Below, in pieces: positions 50,799 to 59,586 of a stretch of 64,000 bases of DNA. This DNA is from Candidatus Sulfidibacterium hydrothermale (GTDB lineage Bacteria; Bacteroidota; Bacteroidia; Bacteroidales; F082): NCBI RefSeq assembly GCF_020149915.1, contig NZ_CP083760.1, forward strand, positions 1,550,001 to 1,614,000, written 5' to 3'. The notes beneath the pieces were generated by a model. It was not told where the DNA came from. It did no database searches and worked only from the letters and a program-made list of their open reading frames with translations. The translations under genes and the position numbers were made by a program. The first letter of the stretch is position 1. Each line of letters opens with the position of its first letter.

Positions 50799-52145
50799 TT
50801 ATCCCATTTTTTGAATTTCATTTATCTTTTCGGTTTGCTCGTTATGAAACAGCCGGCGGTTCAATGCCTGCAGGGTTTTTTCTTTGTCGCCGGTATCCAC
50901 CAGCAACGAAAAATTATACGGACTGGCGCCGTACGATATCATCCGGATGGGAATATCGTTTAAAGCCGCAAACAACTGGTTGGCATAACCGGGTTCGTGT
51001 GCATGGATAAGTCCCACCACCCCCACAATGGTTTTGTTTTTTTCCACATCCACCCGGCCATACGGTTTCAGTGCTTCCACAATTTCCGGCAAACGGCGGT
51101 CATCGTCAATGGTAATCGAAACTGCCACTTCCGAAGTGGTAACCATGTCGATGGGCGTTTCAAATGTTTCAAAAACTTCAAACACTTTTCGCATAAATCC
51201 GTAAGCCAGCAGCATCCGGCTCGACTTGATGCGGATGGCGGTAATGCCGTCGCGGGCGGCCACCGCTTTAAATCCTTTTCCGTCGTGTTGTGCGGTGATG
51301 GTTGTTCCCGGGTCTTCCGGATGCATCGTGTTTTTCAGTAAAACGGGGATGTCGGCCTTTTGTGCCGGCAAAATGGTCATGGGATGCAGAATTTTTGCCC
51401 CGAAATAAGCCAGCTCGGCAGCCTCGTCAAAACGCAGGTGCCGCACCGGACGGGTGTTTTCCACAACGCGCGGATCGTTATTTTGCACACCGTCAATATC
51501 AGTCCATATCTGAATTTCTTCTGCCCCTGCGGCAGCCCCGAAAAGCGATGCCGAATAGTCGCTGCCACCGCGACCGAGATTATCCGTCTCGCCCCGGTGG
51601 TTCCGGCAAATAAATCCCTGGGTTACAAAAACCTGCGTGTTGCGATGCTTTTGAAAAGTAATCCATAACCGTTTTTCAAGCTCATCCTGCCGGGGTTCGC
51701 CCTGCTCGTCCAGCCACATCAACTGTGTGGCATCCAGCCACACTGCCTCAATTCCGTTTTGTAACAACAACCGGTGAAACAAAAAAGTCGAAAGCTTTTC
51801 GCCGGCAGCCAGTACATCTTTTTCAGCAGCTTTCGTAAGGTTTTTCAACCGGTCCGATATCCCGTTAAAAACCGTTTCGATATAAAAAAAGGTCTCTTTA
51901 CCGGCATCATCCGATATTTCGCGGGCCGTGGCAAAATAAAAATCTTTTAACGATTTCACCTCTTGCCCAACCGCTTCCATGTTACCGTTCTTAGCTGCTG
52001 CAATCATTCCGGTTAGTCTGTCGGTGGTGCCGCCCATGGCCGAGAGCACGACAAAAACAGGGGCTTCGCGTTGTATCAAAGGAACTATTTTTTTCATCTT
52101 TCCGGCCGATCCAACCGAAGTGCCGCCAAATTTTAAAACTTTCAT
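50799..52145 (-). CDS. lysC: aspartate kinase
   Basis: Phosphorylates aspartate, first step to lysine, threonine and methionine. The 448-residue monofunctional enzyme has the N-terminal KFGGTSVGSAGKM motif, the amino-acid-kinase core (GETDNLGRGGSDYSASL, WTDIDGVQNNDPRVV) and two C-terminal ACT domains (about 305-445, SEVAVSITIDDDRRL and IVGVVGLIHAHEPGYANQLF), the usual seat of feedback inhibition. No homoserine dehydrogenase fusion. The leader carries a short peptide ORF and a terminator/antiterminator pair (52172-52307), indicating attenuation in addition to ACT-domain feedback. The symbol lysC is by similarity; which end product inhibits it is unknown. Confidence 0.93.
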   Translation of the reverse strand: MKVLKFGGTSVGSAGKMKKIVPLIQREAPVFVVLSAMGGTTDRLTGMIAAAKNGNMEAVGQEVKSLKDFYFATAREISDDAGKETFFYIETVFNGISDRLKNLTKAAEKDVLAAGEKLSTFLFHRLLLQNGIEAVWLDATQLMWLDEQGEPRQDELEKRLWITFQKHRNTQVFVTQGFICRNHRGETDNLGRGGSDYSASLFGAAAGAEEIQIWTDIDGVQNNDPRVVENTRPVRHLRFDEAAELAYFGAKILHPMTILPAQKADIPVLLKNTMHPEDPGTTITAQHDGKGFKAVAARDGITAIRIKSSRMLLAYGFMRKVFEVFETFETPIDMVTTSEVAVSITIDDDRRLPEIVEALKPYGRVDVEKNKTIVGVVGLIHAHEPGYANQLFAALNDIPIRMISYGASPYNFSLLVDTGDKEKTLQALNRRLFHNEQTEKINEIQKMG

Positions 52146-52171
52146 CTTTTCCGTTTCATTTGTTATTAATC

Positions 52172-52253
52172 AAAAAAAAAACCCGGCCATTTTCATGACC
52201 GGGCTTGCCTTTTTATTACTGATATACCATCAAAACAACAATCGCCGGTCATG
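52172..52253 (-). promoter_or_regulatory. predicted transcription attenuator in the aspartate kinase leader
   Basis: Terminator: CCCGG (52203-52199) with CCGGG (52186-52182), inner CAT/ATG pairs, then a run of ten U (52181-52172), ending 27 bases before the lysC ATG. Antiterminator: CATGACCGG (52253-52245) inside the leader ORF is the exact reverse complement of CCGGTCATG (52202-52194), the 5' arm of the terminator. A ribosome stalled upstream in the leader ORF would leave CATGACCGG free to pair, preventing termination; one that reaches the stop codon would cover it. A third pairing, TATACC with GGTATA, flanks the ORF. Confidence 0.7.
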
Positions 52254-52307
52254 GTTTCCCATCCGTTTCAACTGTTTATTATGTTTGGTATATAACATGC
52301 TCAACAT
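52230..52307 (-). CDS. leader peptide of the aspartate kinase attenuator (25 residues)
   Basis: ATG at 52307 to TGA at 52230, preceded by GAAAAG about four bases after the predicted transcription start. Ten of its 25 residues belong to the aspartate family: Met1, Met4, Thr7, Lys8, Asn10, Lys11, Lys14, Met16, Asn18 and Asp20. The stretch TKHNKQLKRMGN lies immediately before the antiterminator segment, where stalling at scarce Lys-, Met- or Thr-tRNA would matter. Codons 18-21 overlap the antiterminator strand. Expression as a peptide is inferred from its position, not from homology. Confidence 0.6.
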   Translation of the reverse strand: MLSMLYTKHNKQLKRMGNHDRRLLF

Positions 52308-52317
52308 CTTTTCGCGA

Positions 52318-52325
52318 CAAATGTA
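52318..52325 (-). promoter_or_regulatory. Bacteroidota -7 promoter element for aspartate kinase
   Basis: TACATTTG on the minus strand matches TAnnTTTG; a TTG (minus strand, 52345-52343) lies 17 bp upstream. It places the transcription start about four bases before the leader ORF. Confidence 0.55.
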
Positions 52326-52364
52326 AAAATATTTTTGAATGCCAACTGCTTTATCCCGATTTTT

Positions 52365-52575
52365 TTGTTTTGGGCGGCCGGGCGCACTGTTCGCTATAGT
52401 CCCCGTGCCACAAGCCCTGTTTCGCCACGGCAGCACACGAGCTTCCGCTGGTCGCTGTCTGCTGCTACCCTGGCTGCGCAGCCAGTCAGGCGGGCCTGCC
52501 CGACTGTGCAGCCAGGCGGGCTCTACAACGGCTTCTGCCACGGGGCGCTGCCGCTTCCATTGCTGCCGCAGGGTA
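52365..52575. repeat. GC-rich palindromic intergenic island
   Basis: About 210 bp with clearly higher GC than the surrounding sequence. It contains the perfect 16-bp palindrome CTGGCTGCGCAGCCAG (52470-52485), a second GCAGCCAGGCGGGC word, and CGTGCCACAAGCCC/GCCACGG-type words. An open frame runs through it into trmD, but codon usage changes sharply at the trmD ATG, so it is regarded as non-coding. It resembles GC-rich dispersed repeats known from other Bacteroidota genomes (from memory). Confidence 0.6.
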
Positions 52576-52596
52576 AACCAATTCAAAAAGAAATTC

Positions 52597-52604
52597 TACT
52601 TTTG
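52597..52604 (+). promoter_or_regulatory. Bacteroidota -7 promoter element for trmD
   Basis: TACTTTTG, exact TAnnTTTG match, ending four bases before the trmD ATG. Transcription would start at or within a base or two of the start codon, giving a leaderless mRNA. Confidence 0.55.
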
Positions 52605-52608
52605 CACC

Positions 52609-53295
52609 ATGCGAATCGATATCATTACCATATTTCCCGAAATGTTCGAAGGCCCTTTCAGCCATTCCATTATCAAACGGGCACAGGAAAAAGGGCTGGC
52701 AGAAATCCATCTGCATCAGTTGCGTGATTTTACCAACGACAAGCACCGCAAAGTGGACGACTATGCTTTTTCAGGCGGTGCCGGCATGGTGATGATGATT
52801 GAACCCGTGGCCCGTGCCATCGAGCATCTGCAAGAACAACGCCACTACGACGAAGTAATTTACACCAGTCCCGACGGCGAACTGCTCGACCAGCCCATGG
52901 CCAATCGCTTGTCCACACTCGAAAACATCATCATTTTATGCGGCCATTACAAAGGTATCGACGAACGTATCCGCGAACATCTGATCACCCGCGAAATTTC
53001 CATTGGCAATTACGTATTGTCCGGTGGTGAGCTGGCGGCGGCTGTCATTACCGATGCTGTGGTGCGTCTTATTCCCGGCGTGCTCGGTAACGAAGTTTCC
53101 GCGCTGACCGATTCGTTTCAAAACAACCTGGTTTCGCCGCCGGTTTATACCCGCCCGCGTGACTTTCGTGGCTGGAAAGTCCCCGATATCCTGCTTTCGG
53201 GCAACGAAAAACGCATTGAAGAGTGGAAGTTCGAACAGTCGGTTGAACGAACAAAAAAACGTCGCCCCGGCTTGCTGAAAAACGAAGAGCAATAA
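52609..53295 (+). CDS. trmD: tRNA (guanine-N1)-methyltransferase TrmD
   Basis: SPOUT-class enzyme that methylates G37 of tRNAs to prevent frameshifting. The 228 residues begin [17 protein letters not shown] and contain the trefoil-knot SAM site ([31 protein letters not shown]) and the catalytic segment [15 protein letters not shown]. Length is slightly under E. coli TrmD (255), the usual size in Bacteroidota. The ATG at 52609 is certain from the conserved N-terminus although the frame is open upstream through the GC-rich island. It is separated from the usual rpsP-rimM-trmD-rplS partners. Confidence 0.95.
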   Translation: MRIDIITIFPEMFEGPFSHSIIKRAQEKGLAEIHLHQLRDFTNDKHRKVDDYAFSGGAGMVMMIEPVARAIEHLQEQRHYDEVIYTSPDGELLDQPMANRLSTLENIIILCGHYKGIDERIREHLITREISIGNYVLSGGELAAAVITDAVVRLIPGVLGNEVSALTDSFQNNLVSPPVYTRPRDFRGWKVPDILLSGNEKRIEEWKFEQSVERTKKRRPGLLKNEEQ

Positions 53296-53299
53296 ATCA

Positions 53300-53957
53300 A
53301 GTACTCGTCCGCGTTTCCACAGAATAACGAAAGCATTAAAAATGCCTGCATAAATTCGTCCTCGTTACAAACAAGGACGATGCAGGAGATGTTTCGCTAC
53401 GCTCAACATGACAAAATTATTCTTTGTTCTCTTTTAAAACTTCTGTCCTCCTGAACACCGTGAAGGAACTTAATATCCAGCTAAAATTTAAATACTCGTC
53501 CGTGTTTCCCAACGCGGACGTATTTCCACAGAATAACAAAAGCATTAAAAATGCTTGCATAAATCGTTCTCGTTACAAACAAGGACGATGCAGGAGATGT
53601 TTCGCTTTGCTCAACATGACAAAATTATTCTTTGTTCTCTTTTAAATCTCCTGTCCTCCTGAACACCGTGAAGGAACTCAATATCCAGACATAAAGATTT
53701 AAATACTCGTCCGTGTTTCCCAACGCGGACGCATTTCCACAGAATAACAAAAGCATTAAAAATGCCTGCATAAATCGTTCTCATTACAAACAAGGACGAT
53801 GCAGGAGATGTTTCGCTTTGCTCAACATGACAAAATTATTCTTTGTTTTCTTTTAAATCTCCTGTCCTCCTGAACATCGTGAAGAACTCAATATCCAGAC
53901 ATAAAAATTTAAATACTCGTCCGTGTTTCCCAACGCGGACGCATTTCCACAGGATAA
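53300..53957 (+). repeat. tandem array of about 210-bp units (three units plus a partial fourth)
   Basis: Unit starts (ACTCGTCCG word) at about 53301, 53491, 53701 and 53912. Each unit contains a 10-bp hairpin CGTCCGTGTT/AACGCGGACG (loop TCCC), the small palindrome GCATTAAAAATGC, a CGTTCTCGTT/AACAAGGACG stem and a REP-like TTTCGCTTTGCTCAACATGACA. Unit 1 lacks about 19 bp, the second arm of the first hairpin, apparently by deletion between two TTTCC words. Units differ at few positions, so the amplification is fairly recent. No conserved reading frame. Confidence 0.85.
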
Positions 53958-53985
53958 CTTTTCAAGTCGAACCGGACTTGAAAAG
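53958..53985. repeat. 11-bp inverted repeat CTTTTCAAGTC, copy 2
   Basis: Same stem as 19858-19885 (CTTTTCAAGTC/GACTTGAAAAG) with loop GAACCG instead of CTGTCC. It closes the tandem array and precedes the trpB terminator. Confidence 0.7.
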
Positions 53986-54020
53986 TTGTGTAACAGGTTT
54001 TTACCGGCGAATTGCCACAA

Positions 54021-54050
54021 AAAAACCGGATAACAAGTACCCGGTTTTTT
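54021..54050 (-). terminator. intrinsic terminator after trpB
   Basis: AAAAACCGG (54021-54029) and CCGGTTTTTT (54041-54050) form a 9-bp stem with an 11-base loop and a T-run on the minus strand, 18 bp beyond the trpB stop. Confidence 0.8.
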
Positions 54051-54067
54051 CAGCATAAAGTACGTTT

Positions 54068-55270
54068 CTATTTCGGCAGTCCGAATTTATCCACGACAAA
54101 ATCGATGTCTTTGTCGCCGCGGCCACTCAGGTTGACCAAAATCGATTCCCGTTTGTGTTCTTTGGCCATTTTCAGTGCATAGGCTACAGCATGGGCACTT
54201 TCCAGTGCCGGAATAATGCCTTCCATCCGGCTTAGCTCATAAAAAGCATCAATGGCTTCCTGGTCCGAAATGGTAACATATTCCACTTTTTTCATGTCTT
54301 TCAGCATGCTGTGTTCCGGTCCTACGCCGGGATAATCCAGTCCGCTGGCTACGGAATACACCGGTGCCGGGTTTCCTTCATCATCCTGCAACACATAACA
54401 TTTAAAACCATGAATCATTCCGGGTTTACCCAGTGTCATGGTAGCGGCATGTTCGCCCGGTTTAAACGATTTCCCGGAGGGTTCCACACCGTATAATTTA
54501 CATTCTTCGTCTTCAATAAACCCTGAGAACAGTCCCATGGCATTGCTTCCGCCGCCAACACAGGCTACCACATTATCGGGCAGTTCACCGGTCATTTCCG
54601 CAAATTGTTCTCTGGCTTCGACGCCTACCACATGCTGAAAATCACGTACCATCATTGGGAATGGGTGAGGGCCGACTACCGAGCCGATGCAATAAAGCGA
54701 ATTTTCACTGTCGTTCACATAGGCATCAAAAGCCGAGTCAACCGCTTCTTTCAGCGTTTTCAGTCCGTGGGTAACCGGAATTACTTTGGCGCCGAGAATT
54801 TCCATCCGCACCACATTCGGGTGTTCTTTGGCCATATCCACTTCACCCATATGAATTTCACATTCCAGTCCGAAATAAGCTGCCGCGGTGGCCAAGGCTA
54901 CACCATGTTGTCCGGCACCTGTTTCGGCAATCAGTTTTTTCTTTCCCATATATTTGGCCAGCAACGCTTCACCCATACAGTGATTCAGCTTGTGGGCTCC
55001 CGAATGGTTCAAATCTTCTCTTTTCAAATAAATCCGGCCGCCATATTTTTCTGATAACCGGTTACAAAAATAAACCGGTGTAGGCCTTCCCTGGTAGTGT
55101 TTTCGAATGCTGCGCAATTCAGAAATAAAGCTGTGCGATTTGCTGATGGCATAGTAAGCATCCGTAATTCGTTTCATTTCCTGTTCAAGATGGGGCGGTA
55201 AAAATGCGCCACCATACGCTCCGAAATACCCTTCTTCGTTGGGGTACTTTTTCAAATAATTTTCCGACAT
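54068..55270 (-). CDS. trpB: tryptophan synthase beta chain-like protein (stand-alone TrpB)
   Basis: PLP-dependent enzyme joining indole and serine to tryptophan. The 400 residues from the ATG at 55270 contain the Schiff-base Lys94 in NHSGAHKLN, the catalytic Glu in [16 protein letters not shown], the phosphate-binding loop GGGSNAMG and the C-terminal serine motif SGRGDKD. Compared with typical TrpB1, FGGxFVPE is YGGAFLPPH and the GEEDxxRQxxNVxRM segment is [15 protein letters not shown], so it is a divergent branch. No trpA or other trp gene is adjacent. The start at 55270 follows a TACTTTTA promoter element. Confidence 0.85.
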   Translation of the reverse strand: MSENYLKKYPNEEGYFGAYGGAFLPPHLEQEMKRITDAYYAISKSHSFISELRSIRKHYQGRPTPVYFCNRLSEKYGGRIYLKREDLNHSGAHKLNHCMGEALLAKYMGKKKLIAETGAGQHGVALATAAAYFGLECEIHMGEVDMAKEHPNVVRMEILGAKVIPVTHGLKTLKEAVDSAFDAYVNDSENSLYCIGSVVGPHPFPMMVRDFQHVVGVEAREQFAEMTGELPDNVVACVGGGSNAMGLFSGFIEDEECKLYGVEPSGKSFKPGEHAATMTLGKPGMIHGFKCYVLQDDEGNPAPVYSVASGLDYPGVGPEHSMLKDMKKVEYVTISDQEAIDAFYELSRMEGIIPALESAHAVAYALKMAKEHKRESILVNLSGRGDKDIDFVVDKFGLPK

Positions 55271-55295
55271 AATTTTAACTGTATAAAGATGGCCG

Positions 55296-55303
55296 TAAAA
55301 GTA
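55296..55303 (-). promoter_or_regulatory. -7-like promoter element for trpB
   Basis: TACTTTTA on the minus strand (one mismatch to TAnnTTTG), 25 bp before the ATG at 55270; it lies inside the longer possible frame and argues against it. Confidence 0.35.
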
Positions 55304-55324
55304 GAAAATTCCTGTAGAAAACAA

Positions 55325-55358
55325 AAAAAGCCCGAAACGGTTTCCGCCCGGGCTTTTT
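55325..55358 (-). terminator. intrinsic terminator after lpdA
   Basis: AAAAAGCCCG (55325-55334) with CGGGCTTTTT (55349-55358), a 10-bp stem with T-run, 17 bp beyond the lpdA stop. Confidence 0.85.
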
Positions 55359-55374
55359 ATGGTGTGGTAATAAT

Positions 55375-56766
55375 TTATAAATGAATAACTTCGTCGTATG
55401 CCGCTGCAACCGCTTCCATAATGGCTTCTGACATGGTAGGATGCGGATGAACCGATTTGATGATCTCTTCACCGGTAGTTTCCAGCCTGCGGGCCACAAC
55501 TACTTCGGCAATCATTTCGGTAACATTTTCGCCAATCATGTGACAACCCAGCCATTCGCCATATTTGGCATCAAAAATAACTTTGACAAAACCTTCTTTT
55601 TTCCCGGCAGCACTGGCTTTTCCGGATGCCGTAAACGGAAATTTCCCGACTTTGATGTCGTATCCGGCTTCACGGGCAGCCTTTTCAGTGAGTCCCACGC
55701 TGGCTACTTCAGGGCTGGTATAAGTACAGGCCGGAATATTTCCATAATCCACCGGCTGAACATCTTTCCCCGCAATTTTTTCCACACAGGTAATTCCTTC
55801 GTGCGACGCGGTATGGGCCAGTGCCGGACCATGTACGATATCGCCGATGGCGTAGTAACCCGGAACATTGGTACGGTAAAAATCGTCTACAACAACCTTC
55901 CCTTTTTCCGTTTTTATTCCGGTTTCTTCCAGCCCGATACCTTCGATGTTGGTGGTGATGCCTACCGCTGAAAGAACAATGTCCGCTTCGACTTCTACCA
56001 TGCCCTTTTTGGTTTTAATACTTACTTTGCAGTTTTCTCCTGAAGTATCAACTTTTTCCACGGATGACTCCAGCATGACTTTCATTTTGGCTTTTTTAAA
56101 AGACCGGGCCAGTTGTTTGCTGACTTCTTCATCTTCAAGCGGAACCACATTGGGGAGAAACTCTACCAAAGTAACCTGAACACCCAAACTGTTAAAGAAA
56201 AAAGCAAATTCTGATCCGATGGCCCCGGAACCGACAACGACCATACTTTTCGGCAATTTTTCCAGTGTCATTGCCTGCCGGTATCCAATGATCTTTTTAC
56301 CATCCTGCGGAAGATTGGGAAGCTCTTTAGAGCGAGCTCCGGTAGCAATAATAATATGCTCCCCTTCAATAATCTGCTTTTTGCCGTCAGCGGTTGAAAC
56401 TTCGATCTTTTTCCCGGGTTTGACGACTCCAAAACCCGATATCAGATCAATTTTATTTTTCTTGAACAAATATTGTACGCCTTTGCTCATACCCTCAGCC
56501 ACCTGACGACTGCGGGCTACGATAGCCGGTAAATCGGGCTCAATGTCACCTTTGATGGAAATGCCATAATCAGCCGCATGCCGGGCATATTGAAATACCT
56601 GAGCGCTTTTTAATAACGCTTTGGTAGGAATACAGCCCCAATTAAGGCATACTCCACCAATTTCGGCTTTTTCCACTACGCCTACCTTAAAACCCAGTTG
56701 GGCAGCACGGATGGCAGCCACATAACCGCCAGGGCCACTTCCTAAAATCAAAATATCGTATTTCAT
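55375..56766 (-). CDS. lpdA: dihydrolipoyl dehydrogenase
   Basis: FAD-dependent E3 component that reoxidises dihydrolipoamide with NAD+ in 2-oxoacid dehydrogenases or the glycine cleavage system. The 463 residues show the FAD motif [14 protein letters not shown], the redox Cys40/Cys45 in [15 protein letters not shown], the NAD motif [12 protein letters not shown], and the C-terminal catalytic His in HPHPTMSEA. The ATG at 56766 gives [11 protein letters not shown]; the frame extends to 56793 but overlaps the TATTTTTG promoter. No E1/E2 genes are adjacent, so its complex is encoded elsewhere. Confidence 0.95.
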   Translation of the reverse strand: MKYDILILGSGPGGYVAAIRAAQLGFKVGVVEKAEIGGVCLNWGCIPTKALLKSAQVFQYARHAADYGISIKGDIEPDLPAIVARSRQVAEGMSKGVQYLFKKNKIDLISGFGVVKPGKKIEVSTADGKKQIIEGEHIIIATGARSKELPNLPQDGKKIIGYRQAMTLEKLPKSMVVVGSGAIGSEFAFFFNSLGVQVTLVEFLPNVVPLEDEEVSKQLARSFKKAKMKVMLESSVEKVDTSGENCKVSIKTKKGMVEVEADIVLSAVGITTNIEGIGLEETGIKTEKGKVVVDDFYRTNVPGYYAIGDIVHGPALAHTASHEGITCVEKIAGKDVQPVDYGNIPACTYTSPEVASVGLTEKAAREAGYDIKVGKFPFTASGKASAAGKKEGFVKVIFDAKYGEWLGCHMIGENVTEMIAEVVVARRLETTGEEIIKSVHPHPTMSEAIMEAVAAAYDEVIHL

Positions 56767-56790
56767 GGTTTGTGTGTTTTGTTGTATCTG

Positions 56791-56798
56791 CAAAAATA
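56791..56798 (-). promoter_or_regulatory. Bacteroidota -7 promoter element for lpdA
   Basis: TATTTTTG on the minus strand, exact TAnnTTTG match, 24 bp before the ATG at 56766. Confidence 0.5.
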
Positions 56799-56929
56799 CG
56801 ATTTCAGTTTCTTTAAAAGGCCAATTGGGTGAAAATTATTTTGTTTTGTTCTAAATAGTTATTTCTAATCCGGATTTTTACCCGCAGGCAAAAAAATAAG
56901 GAAAAAAGAAAAAGATGTTGGATAAATAA

Positions 56930-56937
56930 TAAATTTG
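56930..56937 (+). promoter_or_regulatory. Bacteroidota -7 promoter element for the second TonB receptor
   Basis: TAAATTTG matches TAnnTTTG, 34 bp before the ATG at 56972. Confidence 0.4.
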
Positions 56938-56971
56938 CTGACAGAAAGTTTCTTTAGTATAGTCGGTATCC

Positions 56972-59497
56972 ATGCAAAAAAATACCATTCCTTTTATTGT
57001 TTTGTTTTTTCTGCTGTTTTGGCTGAATTCGTCTGCTTTGTTTGCTCAAACCGCAGTATTGGAAGGTTTTGTGGTTCGTGAGAAAAATTTACCGGCAGAT
57101 TTGGTCAATGTTCAGCTGGTAGGAACGTCGCAGGGCACAACGACGGACAGAAAAGGCTATTTTAAACTGGATGTGCCTGCAAACCGTCCCCTGCATGTGG
57201 TTATGAGTTATGTGGGATACCGGCGGGTGGATACTACTTTGCAGCTGAGACCGGGGGAGCGATTGACATTACATATCAAATTGAAACCGAGCAGTACCAA
57301 TCTTCCCGGATTTGAAGTGAAAGATGAACAGTTGCGAACGGAAAATATTATCCGGTTAAATCCGCGAAATGCCTTAGTGTCTCCGGCTGTTGCCGGAGGA
57401 GTGGAAAGTTTGATTAAAACTTTGCCCGGTGTTTCTTCAAATAATGAGCTTAGTTCACAATATTCGGTACGTGGTGGAAACTACGATGAAAACCTGGTGT
57501 TTGTGAATGGAATGGAAATCTACCGCCCGTTCCTGGTAAACAGCGGACAGCAGGAAGGCCTGAGTTTTATCAATCCGGCATTGGTTTCCGGTATTTTGTT
57601 TTCAGCCGGAGGCTTTGGCGTGCAGTATGGCGATAAAATGTCGTCCGTTTTGGATATCCGTTACCGGCATCCCACACAGTTTGGGGCGGGTGTCTCTTTG
57701 AGTTTTCTGGGAGCTGATTTGTATGTGGAAGGACTGAGCCGGAATAAACGGTTTACCTATCTGATGGGAGCCCGTTATAAAACAAACCGTTATCTGTTGG
57801 GAAGTTTGGAAACAAACGGTGACTATCAGCCGAATTTTGCTGATTTTCAAGGCGTATTCACTTATCAGTTGAATGAAAAATGGGATGTTTCGTTATTGAC
57901 TTATTTGTCGTTGAACCGGTATAAAGTGGTTCCTTCCGACCGAGAAACCGATTTTGGAACGGTGAATCAAACATTACGGTTTAATGTTTATTTTGACGGG
58001 CAGGAAGTGGATCAATACAATCTCGTTCAGTCCGGACTGACATTTCATTATCATCCCAATAAAAAAATGAATATGCAGTTTATTGCTTCTGCTTTTCAAA
58101 CGGATGAATCGGAAACGTATGATGTACAGGGGCAATATTGGATCGGATTGGTGGAAGACCGTAATCAGGAAAAAGATCAGGGCGAAGCGATTCAGACTTT
58201 TGGTGTGGGGACGTATTTGCGCCATGCCCGGAATTATTTTACCGCACGGGTATTTTCATTGGCACACAAGGGAACGCTGCAAAAAAGCAATCATTTTTTA
58301 CGGTGGGGCATAAAGTATCAGTTTCAGTACGTAGATGACGATCTTCATGAGTGGGAATTGAATGATTCGGCGGGTTATTCTTTGCCGAACCCGGTGGACC
58401 AACCCGGAAGTTTACAGCCGGAACGCAGCGATTTTAATTTGTATTACTATGCCCGGGCCAGCCATACGCTGGATATTCACCGGATTTCGGCGTATGGTTC
58501 CGATCGATGGACATTTCAGCTAAAAGATAAAAGCCTTTTGTTGTTTACGGCGGGCGTACGATTGTATTGGTGGAGTTATGCCCGGGAATTTCTGGTCAGT
58601 CCGCGGTTTAATCTGGCTTACAAACCGTCTGCACATCCCAATTGGGTGCTTCGGTTTGCTACCGGCGTTTATGATCAGCCGCCTTTTTACCGGGAAATGC
58701 GGAATATGGATGGTTCGCTGAATCCGGATATCCGTTCACAACAGGCTATTCATTTTATTCTCGGTGGTGATTATCGCTTTCAGATGTGGAACCGGCCGTT
58801 TATTTTTACTACGGAAGCGTATTATAAAAAGCTGAATCACCTGATTCCGTACGAGGTGGATAATTTACGTATCCGGTATTATGCCAATATGACGGCCAAA
58901 GGTTATGCGGCCGGAATTGATTTTAAACTGTATGGCGAATTTGTAAAAGGAATAGACAGTTGGATCACCCTTTCGGTGATGAAAACCGCACAGGACATCA
59001 ACGGTGATTTTTACTATAATTATTACAATGCAGCCGGAGAAGAATTACCTCCTGATGAACATGCTGTTGCCGTAGACAGTGTAAAAGTGGAACCGGGTTA
59101 CATTCCGCGTCCTACCGACCGGCGGTTTAATTTTACCATATTCTTTCAGGATTATATTCCGCAACACGAACAGTTTAAGGTGCATTTGCGCCTGTTGTAC
59201 GGCAGCGGTTTGCCTTTTGGCCCGCCTCAGTCACAGCCTTATCAGCAAACATTACGAATGCCTGCATACCGGCGCGTGGATATCGGTTTTTCCTGGAATC
59301 CGCTGGACAAAAAAATAAAAAGTCTTTCGCACAGTACCGTGAAATCCATGTGGGTAAGTTTGGAGATTTTTAATCTTTTTCAAACGTATAATACGGTATC
59401 TTATACCTGGATAAAAGACATCTATAACCGGTCGTTTGCTGTTCCGAATTATCTAACAACAAGAAGGGTAAATCTGAAAGTGTCGTTAAAATTTTAG
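56972..59497 (+). CDS. TonB-dependent receptor with carboxypeptidase-like N-domain
   Basis: Outer-membrane importer of 841 residues. Signal peptide (about 1-26, ending LFAQ), carboxypeptidase-D regulatory-like domain (about 27-110: LEGFVVREKNLPADLVNVQL, GYFKLDVPA, VMSYVGYRRVDTTL), plug (about 130-230: SLIKTLPGVSSNNELSSQYS, VRGGNYDENLVFVNGMEIY, GGFGVQYGDKMSSVLDI), then the barrel, ending RRVNLKVSLKF with the aromatic terminal residue. No SusD or DUF4249 partner follows; the next gene is nrnA after 89 bp with its own promoter. Ligand unknown. Confidence 0.92.
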   Translation: MQKNTIPFIVLFFLLFWLNSSALFAQTAVLEGFVVREKNLPADLVNVQLVGTSQGTTTDRKGYFKLDVPANRPLHVVMSYVGYRRVDTTLQLRPGERLTLHIKLKPSSTNLPGFEVKDEQLRTENIIRLNPRNALVSPAVAGGVESLIKTLPGVSSNNELSSQYSVRGGNYDENLVFVNGMEIYRPFLVNSGQQEGLSFINPALVSGILFSAGGFGVQYGDKMSSVLDIRYRHPTQFGAGVSLSFLGADLYVEGLSRNKRFTYLMGARYKTNRYLLGSLETNGDYQPNFADFQGVFTYQLNEKWDVSLLTYLSLNRYKVVPSDRETDFGTVNQTLRFNVYFDGQEVDQYNLVQSGLTFHYHPNKKMNMQFIASAFQTDESETYDVQGQYWIGLVEDRNQEKDQGEAIQTFGVGTYLRHARNYFTARVFSLAHKGTLQKSNHFLRWGIKYQFQYVDDDLHEWELNDSAGYSLPNPVDQPGSLQPERSDFNLYYYARASHTLDIHRISAYGSDRWTFQLKDKSLLLFTAGVRLYWWSYAREFLVSPRFNLAYKPSAHPNWVLRFATGVYDQPPFYREMRNMDGSLNPDIRSQQAIHFILGGDYRFQMWNRPFIFTTEAYYKKLNHLIPYEVDNLRIRYYANMTAKGYAAGIDFKLYGEFVKGIDSWITLSVMKTAQDINGDFYYNYYNAAGEELPPDEHAVAVDSVKVEPGYIPRPTDRRFNFTIFFQDYIPQHEQFKVHLRLLYGSGLPFGPPQSQPYQQTLRMPAYRRVDIGFSWNPLDKKIKSLSHSTVKSMWVSLEIFNLFQTYNTVSYTWIKDIYNRSFAVPNYLTTRRVNLKVSLKF

Positions 59498-59555
59498 GAG
59501 AAAGAAAACCTTCGTCCGGTTTGCCTGTTTTGCAGGCTGACTTTGCAGATTGTTG

Positions 59556-59563
59556 TATCTTTG
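59556..59563 (+). promoter_or_regulatory. Bacteroidota -7 promoter element for nrnA
   Basis: TATCTTTG, exact TAnnTTTG match, with a TTG at 59530-59532 (23-bp spacing); 23 bp before the nrnA ATG. Confidence 0.55.
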
Positions 59564-59586
59564 CTCTCTCAATTTGAAAAAAATAT

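Noticed and set aside
52339-52608. Long N-terminal extension of trmD through the GC-rich island
   Set aside because: Composition changes abruptly at the conserved [13 protein letters not shown] start, and an exact promoter element lies four bases before that ATG.
53300-53957. Possible CRISPR array
   Set aside because: Units are about 210 bp and nearly identical along their whole length; there are no short repeats with unique spacers and no cas genes.
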